Below, piece by piece: positions 28,372-38,868 of a stretch of 52,865 nucleotides of DNA. Both the position numbers and the translations under genes were made by a program. Source of the stretch: Polyangiaceae bacterium (GTDB lineage: Bacteria; Myxococcota_A; Polyangia; Polyangiales; Polyangiaceae); the NCBI GenBank assembly GCA_029941785.1, contig JAPYTK010000013.1, positions 1-52,865 of the forward strand, read 5' to 3'. The notes beneath the pieces were generated by a model. It was given only the letters and a program-made list of their open reading frames with translations. It had not been told where the DNA came from and did not search any database. Within the stretch, counting starts at the first letter, position 1, and each line of letters begins with the position of its first letter.

Positions 28372-29118
28372 TCATTGTCGGATCCGTACTGCCGCCACGA
28401 GCAGTAGCGCGCCGACGGACACGACCAGCCAGGCGGTACTCTGTTGCTGACTAAGTCCCAACAATTCGGAGCTGCCCAGCAAGTGCGCCAACGGTGCTCG
28501 CGGCAAGCACGCGGCCGCCCATCCGGTGCCCGTGCCGATCGTGAAGTCCAGAACCAATGGCAGCCATCGCCACCGGCCCGCTTTGCCCCAACCGCTCGCG
28601 ACGAGAAACCAAGTCATGTAGCTAAACGCACCCAACGCCGCGATCCACGTGCTCGTCCATACATCAGCCAACAACCCTGGGCTTCCCCCATACGCGACGC
28701 CGAGACCCGCCCCGACCAGTACAGATGCCGCAGCCGCCATGAGCAGTCCGGCGCCGGTGATCAGGCCCAGGGCGGTGACCCGCCGTGAAGCACCGTACCG
28801 GGCCAAGCACCAGACGCTGTGGTCCAAACGCTGGTTTCGTGTGAACAGGCGGGCACTCGCGAAGGCACCGAGGGGCAACACAAAAGATGCCATGATGTAG
28901 AGGGTACGATTGGCCGCGAGCCCTGCCCCGAGGGACCGCTCCACGCCTGCCGTGACGAGCACGACAGCCGCGGAGAGCCCGAACAACCAACGAAACTCCG
29001 GGGCCCTCCCCCGATGCCACGCCAACTTGGCGCCAGCGCGAAACGCCATCCAGCATGCGCTCAAACCCACCGCAGCGGAAACTCCTGCCGCGGGCATGGC
29101 CGTCGCGGGCTCAGCCAT
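28372..29118 (-). CDS. Multi-pass membrane protein, permease-like subunit
   Basis: 248 residues with about six hydrophobic segments: 13-30 (weak), 45-63, 75-95, 115-145, 155-180 and 225-245. A charged loop (FTRNQRLDHSVWCLARYGAS) between the third and fourth resembles the coupling loops of ABC-2-type permeases. It starts with an 8-nt overlap with the ABC-ATPase-like gene, so the two are probably translated together and may form one complex. No sequence motif identifies a substrate. Confidence 0.7.
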   Translation of the reverse strand: MAEPATAMPAAGVSAAVGLSACWMAFRAGAKLAWHRGRAPEFRWLFGLSAAVVLVTAGVERSLGAGLAANRTLYIMASFVLPLGAFASARLFTRNQRLDHSVWCLARYGASRRVTALGLITGAGLLMAAAASVLVGAGLGVAYGGSPGLLADVWTSTWIAALGAFSYMTWFLVASGWGKAGRWRWLPLVLDFTIGTGTGWAAACLPRAPLAHLLGSSELLGLSQQQSTAWLVVSVGALLLVAAVRIRQ

Positions 29119-30079
29119 GGGTCCCGGCTCGCTGCGCCCGCTGCGCATGAATCGTCGCTTCGAGTTCTCGTCGGGTAGGCACGGCCGGAGACAGCCGCGT
29201 CACGGCTGAACCCAGTGACGCGGCGAGTTGTGCCACGAGGCGCGCTCCGTCCTCGAGCTGAGCCACCTCAATCGTCACGCTCGCCTCGTGCATTCGCTCC
29301 GACCACTTTACCCCGTGGACCATCTCGTGTTCGCTCAACGCCGCCGCCAAGGCGCGAGCATCGCCGCCAACACGGGGATCCAAGCTGACCTTCAGCCGGC
29401 CGTAACGAACCGCGTGACGCAGGGGCTCCCCTCCGTGCAACTGCCCCGCCGCAAGAAGATAAATCGCATCGGCGATCTCAAAATAGGACCCCGCCTGCGG
29501 CGCCGTGATGACGACGACAGTGCCCCGGCTCGACAAGGCACGAAGCACGTCTGCCGCGGCCGGTTCGTCCGGCCCAGATTGCAGGAACTCGGGCCCATAA
29601 CGAAACGGGTCGTGCAGCAACAGCACGGCTGGCTCGGCCAGAGCCAGAGCCAAACGCCACGCGAGCTGGAGCCTCTGGCCAGCCGTCAACAAGTCGATCC
29701 TCAGGTCGTGTAGACTGCCCGGCGCACCGATCGGGGCGAGGTCCTCGGCGGCGTCGGGATGCCAACGCCGGAAATGATCGAGGGCATCGGATACCGTCGT
29801 TCCTTCCGGCAGAGAGGCATCCACGTCGAGCAAGCCGATCCGGCGGCGGACGCTCGCGTCCCGATGAGGAAGTGCCTCCCCCAACCTCACCTCGCCACGC
29901 CGTGGCGCGCTACGGCCACTCGCCACGGCAAGCAGCGTCTCAATGCCATCGTCGAGTTCGCCGATCACCAGGTGAATGCCCGACCCAAAGACTCCGGTCA
30001 CGCCGTTGAGCTTCGCCGGGGCCGCCGCGCCTCGCGGCTCGCTGGCCCACACGGCGTCGAAGTGCAAGGCGGCGCTCAT
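29111..30079 (-). CDS. ABC-ATPase-like protein lacking catalytic motifs (pseudo-ATPase)
   Basis: 322 residues laid out like an ABC ATPase but with every catalytic motif altered. The P-loop counterpart (residues 40-49, GELDDGIETL) has lost the invariant Lys, Ile taking its place. The Q-loop position (near 85, LLDVDASLPEG) has no Gln. The signature is LTAGQR rather than LSGGQ (131-136). Walker B ends HDP instead of DEP (152-158). The switch His is missing (VVVITAP, about 188-194). It probably cannot hydrolyse ATP in the normal way and may act as a structural or regulatory partner. Residues 225-322 form an extra C-terminal domain, as in some ABC-2 ATPases. The ATG at 30079 overlaps the previous stop (ATGA). 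Confidence 0.75.
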   Translation of the reverse strand: MSAALHFDAVWASEPRGAAAPAKLNGVTGVFGSGIHLVIGELDDGIETLLAVASGRSAPRRGEVRLGEALPHRDASVRRRIGLLDVDASLPEGTTVSDALDHFRRWHPDAAEDLAPIGAPGSLHDLRIDLLTAGQRLQLAWRLALALAEPAVLLLHDPFRYGPEFLQSGPDEPAAADVLRALSSRGTVVVITAPQAGSYFEIADAIYLLAAGQLHGGEPLRHAVRYGRLKVSLDPRVGGDARALAAALSEHEMVHGVKWSERMHEASVTIEVAQLEDGARLVAQLAASLGSAVTRLSPAVPTRRELEATIHAQRAQRAGTHG

Positions 30080-30741
30080 GCGGCGCTCACCAAGCGACTC
30101 AACCAGGCATCGATCAACGTCGGGAGAGACAGTCCGTCCCCGAGAACATCGGCCACCAGCCACGGGATGATGACGAGCGCCGCCATCCAGCCAGGACCGC
30201 GGCGCCCAGCGAGATGACCGCATGCGCTCGCGAGAAGGCCAACCACTCCTCCGGTCATGAGGCACACACCCAGGATCCCCGCGACGAGGCCAGCGGCCCT
30301 AGCGTGTACACCATGATAAAACACCGCGGCTGACAGCAGAAGTGCGGGCAGACCAAGGACTCGGATCGCCTCGAGCACCGACGCGACAAATCGCGCACGA
30401 CGTAGCTCGTCTCGTCCTACGCCCCGACATGCGAGCATGTCCGTTACGCCTTCGGTCCGATCCCGCCCCTCCGGGTCGTGAGCCAAGACCAACGCGACCG
30501 GCCCAAGACCGATCCATACGAGCGCCGTCAGCGTCGGTCGAATCAGCTCCGCCACATCACTTCCAGCGCGGATGACGGCCCACGCGCCCGCGGCCGCGAC
30601 AACCCATGCGGTGCCACTTGCCGCACGAACGATCCACGAGCGTTGCGCCTGCCAGCGGCACAGTGCGATGACCGACGACCTCGGCCACCGGGAAGATGCC
30701 GACACCGACCGGCGCTCCGAGATCGCGGGCGCCTCGCTCAT
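30076..30741 (-). CDS. Multi-pass membrane protein, second permease-like subunit
   Basis: 221 residues. A basic N-terminus (about 30 residues) is followed by about six hydrophobic segments between residues 35 and 215. A loop after the second pair, HDPEGRDRTEGVTDMLACRG, is charged and resembles the cytoplasmic coupling helix of ABC-2 permeases. Start and stop overlap both neighbours as ATGA, so it sits inside a tightly coupled unit with the pseudo-ATPase and the second membrane protein. Permease identity is inferred from layout; no family signature is certain. Confidence 0.7.
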   Translation of the reverse strand: MSEAPAISERRSVSASSRWPRSSVIALCRWQAQRSWIVRAASGTAWVVAAAGAWAVIRAGSDVAELIRPTLTALVWIGLGPVALVLAHDPEGRDRTEGVTDMLACRGVGRDELRRARFVASVLEAIRVLGLPALLLSAAVFYHGVHARAAGLVAGILGVCLMTGGVVGLLASACGHLAGRRGPGWMAALVIIPWLVADVLGDGLSLPTLIDAWLSRLVSAA

Positions 30742-32786
30742 TTGTCGCCTGTGTCCCGGCTCCCAACAACCTCGACGGGCTGCCCTTGCACCTTGCTGAA
30801 GCGATGACCCGAAGCGACGTCGAACAACTCTTCGGTCAGCGCCCCATCCGGCCACCGCACGGCAACCTCAGCAGTGCAAGCCGTACCCAAGCCAAAGTGC
30901 AGGCGCAGATCCTGTTGAGCACCGTACTGGCCGTGCCCACCACCGATCTCCTGCGTCCGCACGATCCCATCCGGGGTCGTCACTGTGACACGCGCACCGA
31001 TGGCAGAACGATTGCTGCCGTCCGCGCCCTGAAGCGCGAGCTGAAACCAGTTGCCATCTTGACCCATGATGTTCTCAAAGACGCGCGCCTGCATCGTCGG
31101 ATAACAGTCCGTCTCGTTCCCACAACGCATGTGGGAATGGCCGACGATGATGTCGAGGTCGCCGTCGTGGTCGAAGTCCGCCACCGCAACGCCATGACTG
31201 CGATTGTTTTCGATTCCCAACTCGTAGGGAACGAGCTGAAACTTCAGAGTCTGATCATGATGAAACAGACGCCCGCGACTGCCAGGGTAATCCGAGTCAC
31301 CGATGTAGATGTCGAGCAGACCGTCGTTATCAAAATCGAACAAGGCACCGCTCATGTCACCGTCGTTCCAACTGATCGCATCATGATCGCGGATCAGTCC
31401 GGTCTGCTCGTTGCCCGGTCTCTCGAAACGCACGTCAAACTCGCCCGTGTTGACGAGAATCTCGCTCGGATCGGAGGAACTGCCCACGTCCCAATGCACG
31501 ATCTCGGTGGTGAACAGATCCATGTCTCCGTCGTTGTCCACGTCCCCGCACATGGTTCCCCCGCTATTGCCACCTAGGCTAAATAGCTCGCGGCTCGTGC
31601 TGTGGTCCCACCGGAAGGCATCCCCAGGCTGTTCACACTTGATGTACATGGGCGGCGGAACGCCGTCGCAATCTTGGGCTTGAGGGTTCAATTTACAGTA
31701 GCACCGCGCCGATTCGTCCTCGGTCCAGTCGGTGCGATGGTCGTAGGCGTAACCCGACGCGACGCTTCGATTGACGAAGGTCCAACCTCCGTCGGGTCCG
31801 GTCGCCTGCCACAAGTGGTTCGGTGCGCGCCCATAGGATGAGGCCAACAACTCCAGGTTGCCATCATTGTTGAGGTCACAGGCCAACGCTGACCAGCCCC
31901 AACTATGGGCGCGACCCTCGTTGAGGGTTTTGAGGTCGTTCCAGCCTTGCGTCACCAGGGCGGTGGCCCCTGTCACGTTTGTGAAGCTGCCTTCGCCGTG
32001 CCCCCAATACAGCTGATCCTGGGCCCGTTGATTCCCCCAGGCGTTCTGCGGCACCCAGAGATCGACGACCCCATTTCGATCATAATCGACGAAGCTCGCG
32101 CCGGCCGGCACGTCACCGAGCGGGACGCGCAGCGCGCTATCAGCAGGGCCCAAGGAGAAGGTGCCATCGCCTTGATTCAGCAGGATCTCGCTCGTCTCTG
32201 TTTTGGCAGATCCGGGACCATCGCTGCGCCCGGTGTATGCGTCGAGATCACCGTCATTGTCCACGTCAGCAAATGCCACAACTTGAAAGGGCCGACCCGT
32301 ATCGGGATCGGCGTCGTCGCGTTTCGCAAGAAACCCCGACGAGAGCGTCACGTCCTCGAATCCGCCCTTCCCCGTGTTGCGCATCAACCACGTACGACGA
32401 ACCGGACAGGTTGTTTCTTCCGGACAGCTGTCGTTCGCACAGCACGCCGGCGCCGTGAACAAGTCATCAGGTGCATCCGTCATCATCCGCACCAGGACAT
32501 CGGTCCAGCCATCACCATCAAAGTCAACCGCTTGAAAACGTTGTCCCTCCACGCCCACGAAGTTCCACTCGGTGGTCACTTCGCGAAAAATGGTCCCCGC
32601 CCCATCCCAGCGCGACCCCGCCGTGCACAGCGGCTCTACGCCACCCCCAGAGCCACCCGCGCCGCCGCCACCACCGGAAGAAGTCGCGACCGCAGCATCG
32701 TCCCCGCCGCATGCTGACGCCAAGAATAAGACGCCCATCTTTAGGCCGGCGAGAACACCACGAAAAGACACCCGACAACAGCTCAT
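30738..32786 (-). CDS. FG-GAP/VCBS-repeat lipoprotein with ASPIC/UnbV domain
   Basis: 682 residues. A lipoprotein signal (VLFLASACGG, Cys at about 26) and a Gly/Ser linker are followed by repeated calcium-binding-type motifs of FG-GAP/VCBS repeats (VDFDGDGWTDVLV, ADVDNDGDLDAY, CDLNNDGNLELL, GDVDNDGDMDLF, FDFDNDGLLDIY, ADFDHDGDLDII). The C-terminal 100 residues match the ASPIC/UnbV domain (SAIGARVTVTTPDG, QEIGGGHGQYGAQ). Such proteins form seven-bladed propellers at the cell surface or in the outer membrane. Several Cys pairs suggest disulfides. Its stop is shared with the first membrane subunit (ATGA), linking it to the pseudo-ABC unit. Confidence 0.88.
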   Translation of the reverse strand: MSCCRVSFRGVLAGLKMGVLFLASACGGDDAAVATSSGGGGGAGGSGGGVEPLCTAGSRWDGAGTIFREVTTEWNFVGVEGQRFQAVDFDGDGWTDVLVRMMTDAPDDLFTAPACCANDSCPEETTCPVRRTWLMRNTGKGGFEDVTLSSGFLAKRDDADPDTGRPFQVVAFADVDNDGDLDAYTGRSDGPGSAKTETSEILLNQGDGTFSLGPADSALRVPLGDVPAGASFVDYDRNGVVDLWVPQNAWGNQRAQDQLYWGHGEGSFTNVTGATALVTQGWNDLKTLNEGRAHSWGWSALACDLNNDGNLELLASSYGRAPNHLWQATGPDGGWTFVNRSVASGYAYDHRTDWTEDESARCYCKLNPQAQDCDGVPPPMYIKCEQPGDAFRWDHSTSRELFSLGGNSGGTMCGDVDNDGDMDLFTTEIVHWDVGSSSDPSEILVNTGEFDVRFERPGNEQTGLIRDHDAISWNDGDMSGALFDFDNDGLLDIYIGDSDYPGSRGRLFHHDQTLKFQLVPYELGIENNRSHGVAVADFDHDGDLDIIVGHSHMRCGNETDCYPTMQARVFENIMGQDGNWFQLALQGADGSNRSAIGARVTVTTPDGIVRTQEIGGGHGQYGAQQDLRLHFGLGTACTAEVAVRWPDGALTEELFDVASGHRFSKVQGQPVEVVGSRDTGDK

Positions 32787-32845
32787 GCGGGCACCTTAGT
32801 GCCCCGACGATGAAACGTCGCGTCTAGACTTCGGCGCCAGACCGA

Positions 32846-34056
32846 TTAGGGAAGCGAAACATAGGCACCGCCGCGCTTCCGTTGTTTCGCTCCTTCGACG
32901 ATGCGACCCCATCGGTAGACGACGGGTTTACGGAAAGCGCCGTTTCGGTCCCCGCCGTACAGACTGAGCACCCGCGGCGAGCTGGCCTTGCCCACGCTGG
33001 GCTGCCACCAATCACTGGAAACGAACAACAACAACCGCAAGCGCTCCCCTTCTGGTCTGGCGACCATCACGCCACAGACGTCGTGCTGCGGCAGTTTCCC
33101 GCACCCCCCCGCGACGAGCAGCCGCTCATTGGCGATGGGACGCCATTCCCAGTTGCGGCTGATACGAAACGGCAGTGCCGTGAGCCGATTCTTGAGTTGG
33201 TTGCGAACCAGTGAAGGCAGCAGGGCAAGGAAGCGGTCATCGCGTTCGGTATTTTCTCCCAGCCAGATGAGCACCTTCCCCGAATCGATCGCAAGTTGTA
33301 CCTGCGGGCGATTCTCTTCGCCGGCGCAACACCGTACCCCCGCCGTTGTCGATACCTTGGTCGGCTTCGCCGGACTGGCATTGGCACAACGCGCGGTCAG
33401 CTCGCCATCGTCCCCCGAGCCACCCCGCACGCTCATGGCGTTTCCTGGCACACCCCGGCCCCACGAACTGGACGTCCAATTGGCCGCGCCGCCGTGCATA
33501 TCGCGTACTCCAAATCCGCTGACGCAGCGATCGTGGATACCGTTCGGCGCGAGAGAATCGGTCGGCCCCGTGCCGCAAACGTTCGGATCGTAGCTGTCGC
33601 CGTACTCGTAGGTGAGATTGTCGGGCCCCTTGCACGCTCGCTCCCACTCCAGCTCGGTGCAAAGTCGCTTTCCGTGGCCCGCGCATATCTGCTTGGCCTC
33701 GGCAAAGCCAACCCCGGTCACGGGCAACGCCCCTGGTTCGTCAGGGTAGTTGTACCGGTCGATGAAAAATCCGCCGAGCTTAACCGATACCCCCGGCATC
33801 TCGCGGTCGGCCATGCGGGGCAACTGGCCGGCGGGCGTACCCGCAACGAGAACGCCGCTGGGGATCCAGGCCATGTTGGGATGGCTGGGAGGCTCTGATT
33901 CGGTCACATGCCACGGCGGAGGAGTCCCGTCCGCCACCGTCGGCGCCGGCGACCCATCACCACATTCACAAGCGCATAAGGCCGTCATGCACGACAAAGC
34001 CACCACGCCATGGCGAACCAGGCCTGCCATCACCTGTCCGCGGCGTCGCGCCAGGC

Positions 34057-34060
<4 letters not shown>
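32846..34060 (-). CDS. SUMF1/FGE-like lipoprotein without catalytic cysteines
   Basis: 404 residues. A lipoprotein signal (SCMTALCAC) is followed by a SUMF1-type domain: MAWIPSGVLVAGT, KLGGFFIDRYNYPDEP, LCTELEWERACKG, DMHGGAANWTSSSW, SVRGGSGDDGELTARC, ending GVRCCAGEE. As in the copy at 18849, the segment after GGS lacks the catalytic cysteine pair of true FGE. A unique C-terminal region of about 150 residues (after 250) has no recognised domain. The ATG at 34060 overlaps the stop of the NtrC-type regulator (ATGA); an internal ATG at 34030 gives a tidier signal peptide. It lies 59 nt upstream of the FG-GAP lipoprotein gene. Confidence 0.8.
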
Positions 34061-35436
<1,376 letters not shown>

Positions 35437-35444
35437 CGGAGAGG

Positions 35445-35450
35445 ACTATA
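35445..35450 (-). promoter_or_regulatory. -10-like element directly before the NtrC-type gene
   Basis: TATAGT on the minus strand, ending eight nt before the ATG at 35436. No good -35 is seen at the usual distance. Upstream of the ATG the sequence is GTCCTCTCC, which cannot act as a Shine-Dalgarno. If used, the transcript would start at or next to the ATG (leaderless). Confidence 0.35.
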
Positions 35451-35516
35451 GCCTTCAGTGACAGCACAATGGTGCTTTTTCGCGGGGCGCGCTAGGATGG
35501 CGTCGTCATTGAAGCC

Positions 35517-36449
35517 ATGTCTTTGTATCTTCGCTTTTCTATCATCGCCGCCTCCCTTGGTAGCCTTCTCGCCAGTCCCGCTATGGCGGGCGATGCGGCG
35601 CCTGGCGCGACGCAGCCCACCGACGCACCGGCTCGGTCCCAGGCTGCCCACGGCTATCCCGCCTGCACAACGAAACCGACCACCGAAGATGTCCAGGGGG
35701 CCAAAGGCGCACACCAATCCGCGAAGGCGTTCTACAAGAAGGGCAAGTACCTGCTCGCCATCCAACAGTGGCAACTGGCTTACGGCTTCGACTGCACCGC
35801 GCACCGCCTGCTGATCAACATCGGAAACGCCCACGAGAAACACGGTGAGTTCGACCAAGCGATCCGCGCCTTGGAACTGTACCTCCACCGTGATGGCAAG
35901 AAGGCCGATCCGACAATCCGCGACAGGGTTGAGGGGATCAAGAAGCTCCTCGCCAAGAGAAACGAGGCCGACCTGCCGGCCAGCGCGATGGCTCCGCTGA
36001 GCGACGACGATGGCCCGACCGACACTTCCGGCTCGCGAGACGACAACTCCGAAACGACCTCGAGCGGGTCGATAGCGCCCTGGTTGCTCATCGGTGGCGG
36101 AAGCGCGGCCGCCATTGGGGGCGGCGTGCTCATCGGCGTCGCGATGGGCAAATTCGCCGAGGCCGACCGCTTGTGTCCCGACCTCAAACCAGGATCCACG
36201 GATCACGCTTGTCCACAAGGACAACCCAACCTCACTCAAGCGAACGCGGTCACGAATGAGGGGCAGATTTTCAATGGTGCTGGGATCGCCACCCTGAGCG
36301 TCGGGGTCTTGGCCATCGGCGGCGGGATCTGGTGGTACCTCACTGAACCAGGGGCCGACACGACCGAGGACGGCGTGGTCTCGAGTTACCAGCTCACACC
36401 GCTCGTCACGCCGACTTTCGGCGGCTTCGGCGTCTACGGTCGTTTCTGA
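35517..36449 (+). CDS. Exported TPR-type protein with C-terminal membrane segments
   Basis: 310 residues. A Sec signal peptide (about 1-24, cleaved near ASPAMAG) is followed by a TPR-like region (about 60-150: AKAFYKKGKYLLAIQQWQLA, then IGNAHEKHGEFDQAIRALEL). After an acidic Asp/Ser-rich linker come two hydrophobic segments (about 180-205 and 258-278) that bracket a Cys-containing loop. This layout, a TPR followed by two helices in a short protein, is common in myxobacteria but without assigned function. The start is the ATG at 35517. It is divergent from the NtrC-type gene, 80 nt away. Confidence 0.82.
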   Translation: MSLYLRFSIIAASLGSLLASPAMAGDAAPGATQPTDAPARSQAAHGYPACTTKPTTEDVQGAKGAHQSAKAFYKKGKYLLAIQQWQLAYGFDCTAHRLLINIGNAHEKHGEFDQAIRALELYLHRDGKKADPTIRDRVEGIKKLLAKRNEADLPASAMAPLSDDDGPTDTSGSRDDNSETTSSGSIAPWLLIGGGSAAAIGGGVLIGVAMGKFAEADRLCPDLKPGSTDHACPQGQPNLTQANAVTNEGQIFNGAGIATLSVGVLAIGGGIWWYLTEPGADTTEDGVVSSYQLTPLVTPTFGGFGVYGRF

Positions 36450-36474
36450 GCCCTCCGACAAGCTTCCAAAGGCA

Positions 36475-36502
36475 CTGTGCCGAGGACCCTGTGCCGAGGA
36501 CC
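36475..36502. repeat. Two 14-bp tandem direct repeats
   Basis: CTGTGCCGAGGACC occurs twice back to back and is followed by a partial third copy (CTGCGC). It lies in the 67-bp gap between two convergent genes. No stem or T-tract; probably a local duplication. Confidence 0.8.
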
Positions 36503-36516
36503 CTGCGCGGGCTGGC

Positions 36517-37938
36517 TCAGCTCTTCGAGGAGCCTAGGCGCGACAGCTCGTCGTAAAGGTAGACCACGCTGACGACAGCCTTGCGAAAATCGCTCAGCAG
36601 GAGCGACTCGTTCTCGGAGTGGGCGTTACAGATCGGGTCTTCCAGACCGACGAGTAAAGCGGGTACGCCACCGAGCACTTTGGCAAAAGGCTCGACGAAA
36701 GGGATTGAACCGCCGCACCCAATGTAGACGCTGTCGCGACCAAATCCGCTTGCGAGGGCGCGCTCCGCCGCCTCGAAAGCCTCGCCGCTTGGATCGGTGA
36801 TCCACCAATCGGCTTTCGCCTTGACCTCTACCTTCACCTGCACGCCCCACGGCGCGCGCTCATGCAGCGTCTTGCACAACGCCTCGGCGGTCTCCGCAGC
36901 GTCCATATCGGGTACGGTACGAATGCCGATGCGAGCGCGGGCGGAAGGTACGATCTGGTTCGACGCCCCCTTCATCGGTGCCGCCTCGAGGGCCGAGATG
37001 GCGATCGCCGGGCGGTGCCATATTTTTTCATAGGGGCTACGAATGTCCTGCTCGCCCGCCATCTGGACCCCATCGAGGAAACCCGCGTCTTGGCGAAATT
37101 CCGCTTCGTCGTAAGGCAAGCCCTCAAGGCGTTCCCTCACGGTGTCATCGAGAGGCCGAACCTTGTCGTACAGTCCATCGATCGCGATGCGCCCCTCGGC
37201 GTCGACCAGGCTGCCGAGCATGGTGCACAGCGCGAGCGGTGCATCGGGGACGGGGCCACCCCAGATCCCCGAGTGCAGCGGATGATCGATCGCGGCGACC
37301 TCGACGTCGACGATCACGATGCCCCGAAGCGCGTAGGTGATCGACGGCAAACCCGCGGCCAGATTGGCGGTGTCGGTCAGCACGATCACCTCGGCGTCGA
37401 GTCGACTGCGATATCGCTCGAGGAAAGCGCCCAGATTCTCCGAGCCGATTTCCTCTTCGCCGTCGATGATGACCTTGATGTTAACCGGGAGACCACCTTG
37501 CTTGATGTAGGCCTCGAGGGCCGCGAAGTGAATCGCTGCGCCGGCCTTGTCGTCGACAACACCGCGTCCGTACAGCCGTCCATCGCGTTCCGTTGGCTCG
37601 AAAGCCGGAGACTTCCAGTGGCTAGGCCTTCCGGGGGGCTGCACGTCGTGATGAGCGTAGAGCAGCAAAGTGGGCGCACCCTCGGCGTGAAGCCAGTCGG
37701 CGTACACATACGGGTGAACACCCTCGATCTCCAAAATCTCCGCGTTCTCCAACCCGATCTCGGTCATCCACGCGCGCACGAACTCGGCGCTCTCCTTCAA
37801 TGCGGGATTCGGGGGCGGATCGGCTGATACGCCGGGGATCCGCGACAACTGCTTGAGCTTCTCGATGGTCTCGTCCAGATGCGCTTCGATGTGCCCCAGC
37901 ACGCCATCTATGGCAGGAGTGTTGGTCGTTACGGTCAT
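36517..37938 (-). CDS. M20-family dipeptidase/metallopeptidase
   Basis: 473 residues, a di-zinc exopeptidase. Metal and catalytic motifs: LLLYAHHDVQP (His/Asp), GRGVVDDKAG (bridging Asp), IDGEEEIGSEN (catalytic and metal Glu) and the C-terminal CNAHSENE (His). The inserted dimerisation domain spans about residues 205-360. It fits the CNDP/PepV-type dipeptidase branch. No signal peptide, so cytoplasmic. The start is the ATG at 37938, with GGAG about eight nt upstream; a TTG at 37950 is unlikely. Confidence 0.92.
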   Translation of the reverse strand: MTVTTNTPAIDGVLGHIEAHLDETIEKLKQLSRIPGVSADPPPNPALKESAEFVRAWMTEIGLENAEILEIEGVHPYVYADWLHAEGAPTLLLYAHHDVQPPGRPSHWKSPAFEPTERDGRLYGRGVVDDKAGAAIHFAALEAYIKQGGLPVNIKVIIDGEEEIGSENLGAFLERYRSRLDAEVIVLTDTANLAAGLPSITYALRGIVIVDVEVAAIDHPLHSGIWGGPVPDAPLALCTMLGSLVDAEGRIAIDGLYDKVRPLDDTVRERLEGLPYDEAEFRQDAGFLDGVQMAGEQDIRSPYEKIWHRPAIAISALEAAPMKGASNQIVPSARARIGIRTVPDMDAAETAEALCKTLHERAPWGVQVKVEVKAKADWWITDPSGEAFEAAERALASGFGRDSVYIGCGGSIPFVEPFAKVLGGVPALLVGLEDPICNAHSENESLLLSDFRKAVVSVVYLYDELSRLGSSKS

Positions 37939-37990
37939 GATATTCTCCAATTCCCTCCGCGAGGGAACGTCTACTCGTTCGTGAACGGAG

Positions 37991-38023
37991 CGTCACCCAC
38001 ATTCTGCGGGGATGTGGGTGACG
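37991..38023. promoter_or_regulatory. Perfect 12-bp inverted repeat between divergent genes
   Basis: CGTCACCCACAT and ATGTGGGTGACG, a perfect 12-bp inverted repeat with a 9-nt spacer, lie in the 187-bp gap between the M20 peptidase gene and rpiA. It could be an operator for a dimeric regulator, or a hairpin. No T-tract follows on either strand, which argues against a terminator. Confidence 0.5.
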
Positions 38024-38125
38024 GGCGGGCTCCTTCGGCGCCACGAACAGGGCCTAAACCGCCGCCCAGCGCACTTCCAAATCGGCGTTGCGGCGCCTTC
38101 CGATCTGGCGGACATAAGCTCCACC

Positions 38126-38809
38126 ATGTCGAGCCCACCGTCTCCAGAATCCTTGAACCATGTCGCCGCACGCGCGCTGACGAGCGTCCAGAACGGAATG
38201 AAGCTCGGACTCGGCACGGGTCGAGCCGCTGAGGCCTTCATTCGTGCCCTCGCGACACGGGTCAACGAGGGTCTGCAGGTGGTCGCTGTGACGACTTCGA
38301 TTCGGTCTCAAACCTTGGCCGAAGAGCTGTCCATTCCGCTCAGCACCATCGCCGACACGCCGGCTCTGGACGTCGCCTTCGATGGTGCCGACGAGGTCAC
38401 ACCCCAACTCGACTTGACCAAAGGCCTCGGCGGCGCCCTGTTGCGCGAACGCGTCATCGCGCACGCGGCCGACCGCTTCATCGTATTGGTCACTCCCGAA
38501 AAACTCGTCGATCAACTCGGCTCACGCACTCCGATTCCGATCGAAGTGGTGCCATTCGCCGAAGCGCCCGTAGCACGAGCATTGCAGAGCCTGGGAGGCG
38601 AACCGGTGACCCGCACCGCCGGAGACAAAGCCTACCTCACCGACAACGGCAACTTGATCGTCGACACCGGATTCCCACCGATCGCTGATCCCGCCACGCT
38701 CGACGCGGCCGTGCGGGCCATCCCGGGCGTGGTGGATACCGGCTTGTTTCTCGGGATGGCCAGTGAAGTCATCGTCGGCGAAGCCGATGGCGCCCGCGTT
38801 CTGAGCTGA
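38126..38809 (+). CDS. rpiA: Ribose-5-phosphate isomerase A
   Basis: Interconverts ribose 5-phosphate and ribulose 5-phosphate. Motifs: LGLGTGRAAEAFIRAL, the substrate loop VAVTTSIRSQTLAEEL, VAFDGADEVTPQLDLTKGLGGALLRER (the catalytic Asp/Glu/Lys region), and GNLIVDTGFPPIADPATL. At 227 residues the length is normal. The ATG at 38126 gives the usual N-terminus; a longer frame from 38012 contains non-family sequence. fni follows 59 nt downstream on the same strand and could share its transcript. Confidence 0.94.
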   Translation: MSSPPSPESLNHVAARALTSVQNGMKLGLGTGRAAEAFIRALATRVNEGLQVVAVTTSIRSQTLAEELSIPLSTIADTPALDVAFDGADEVTPQLDLTKGLGGALLRERVIAHAADRFIVLVTPEKLVDQLGSRTPIPIEVVPFAEAPVARALQSLGGEPVTRTAGDKAYLTDNGNLIVDTGFPPIADPATLDAAVRAIPGVVDTGLFLGMASEVIVGEADGARVLS

Positions 38810-38868
38810 GTGGTGTCGGCGCCGCTGTCCTCGACGCCGCCGATGATCGGTGCGATGAGTGAGAGGCC

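Noticed and set aside
35463-35480. Short hairpin AGCAC/GTGCT followed by TTTTT in the gap between the NtrC-type gene and the TPR gene
   Set aside because: It looks like a terminator but has only a 5-bp stem and lies in a divergent promoter region where no transcript should end; probably chance.
36475-36502. Two 14-bp tandem repeats as a functional site
   Set aside because: Only two full copies, between convergent genes, with no symmetry; more likely a local duplication than a binding site.
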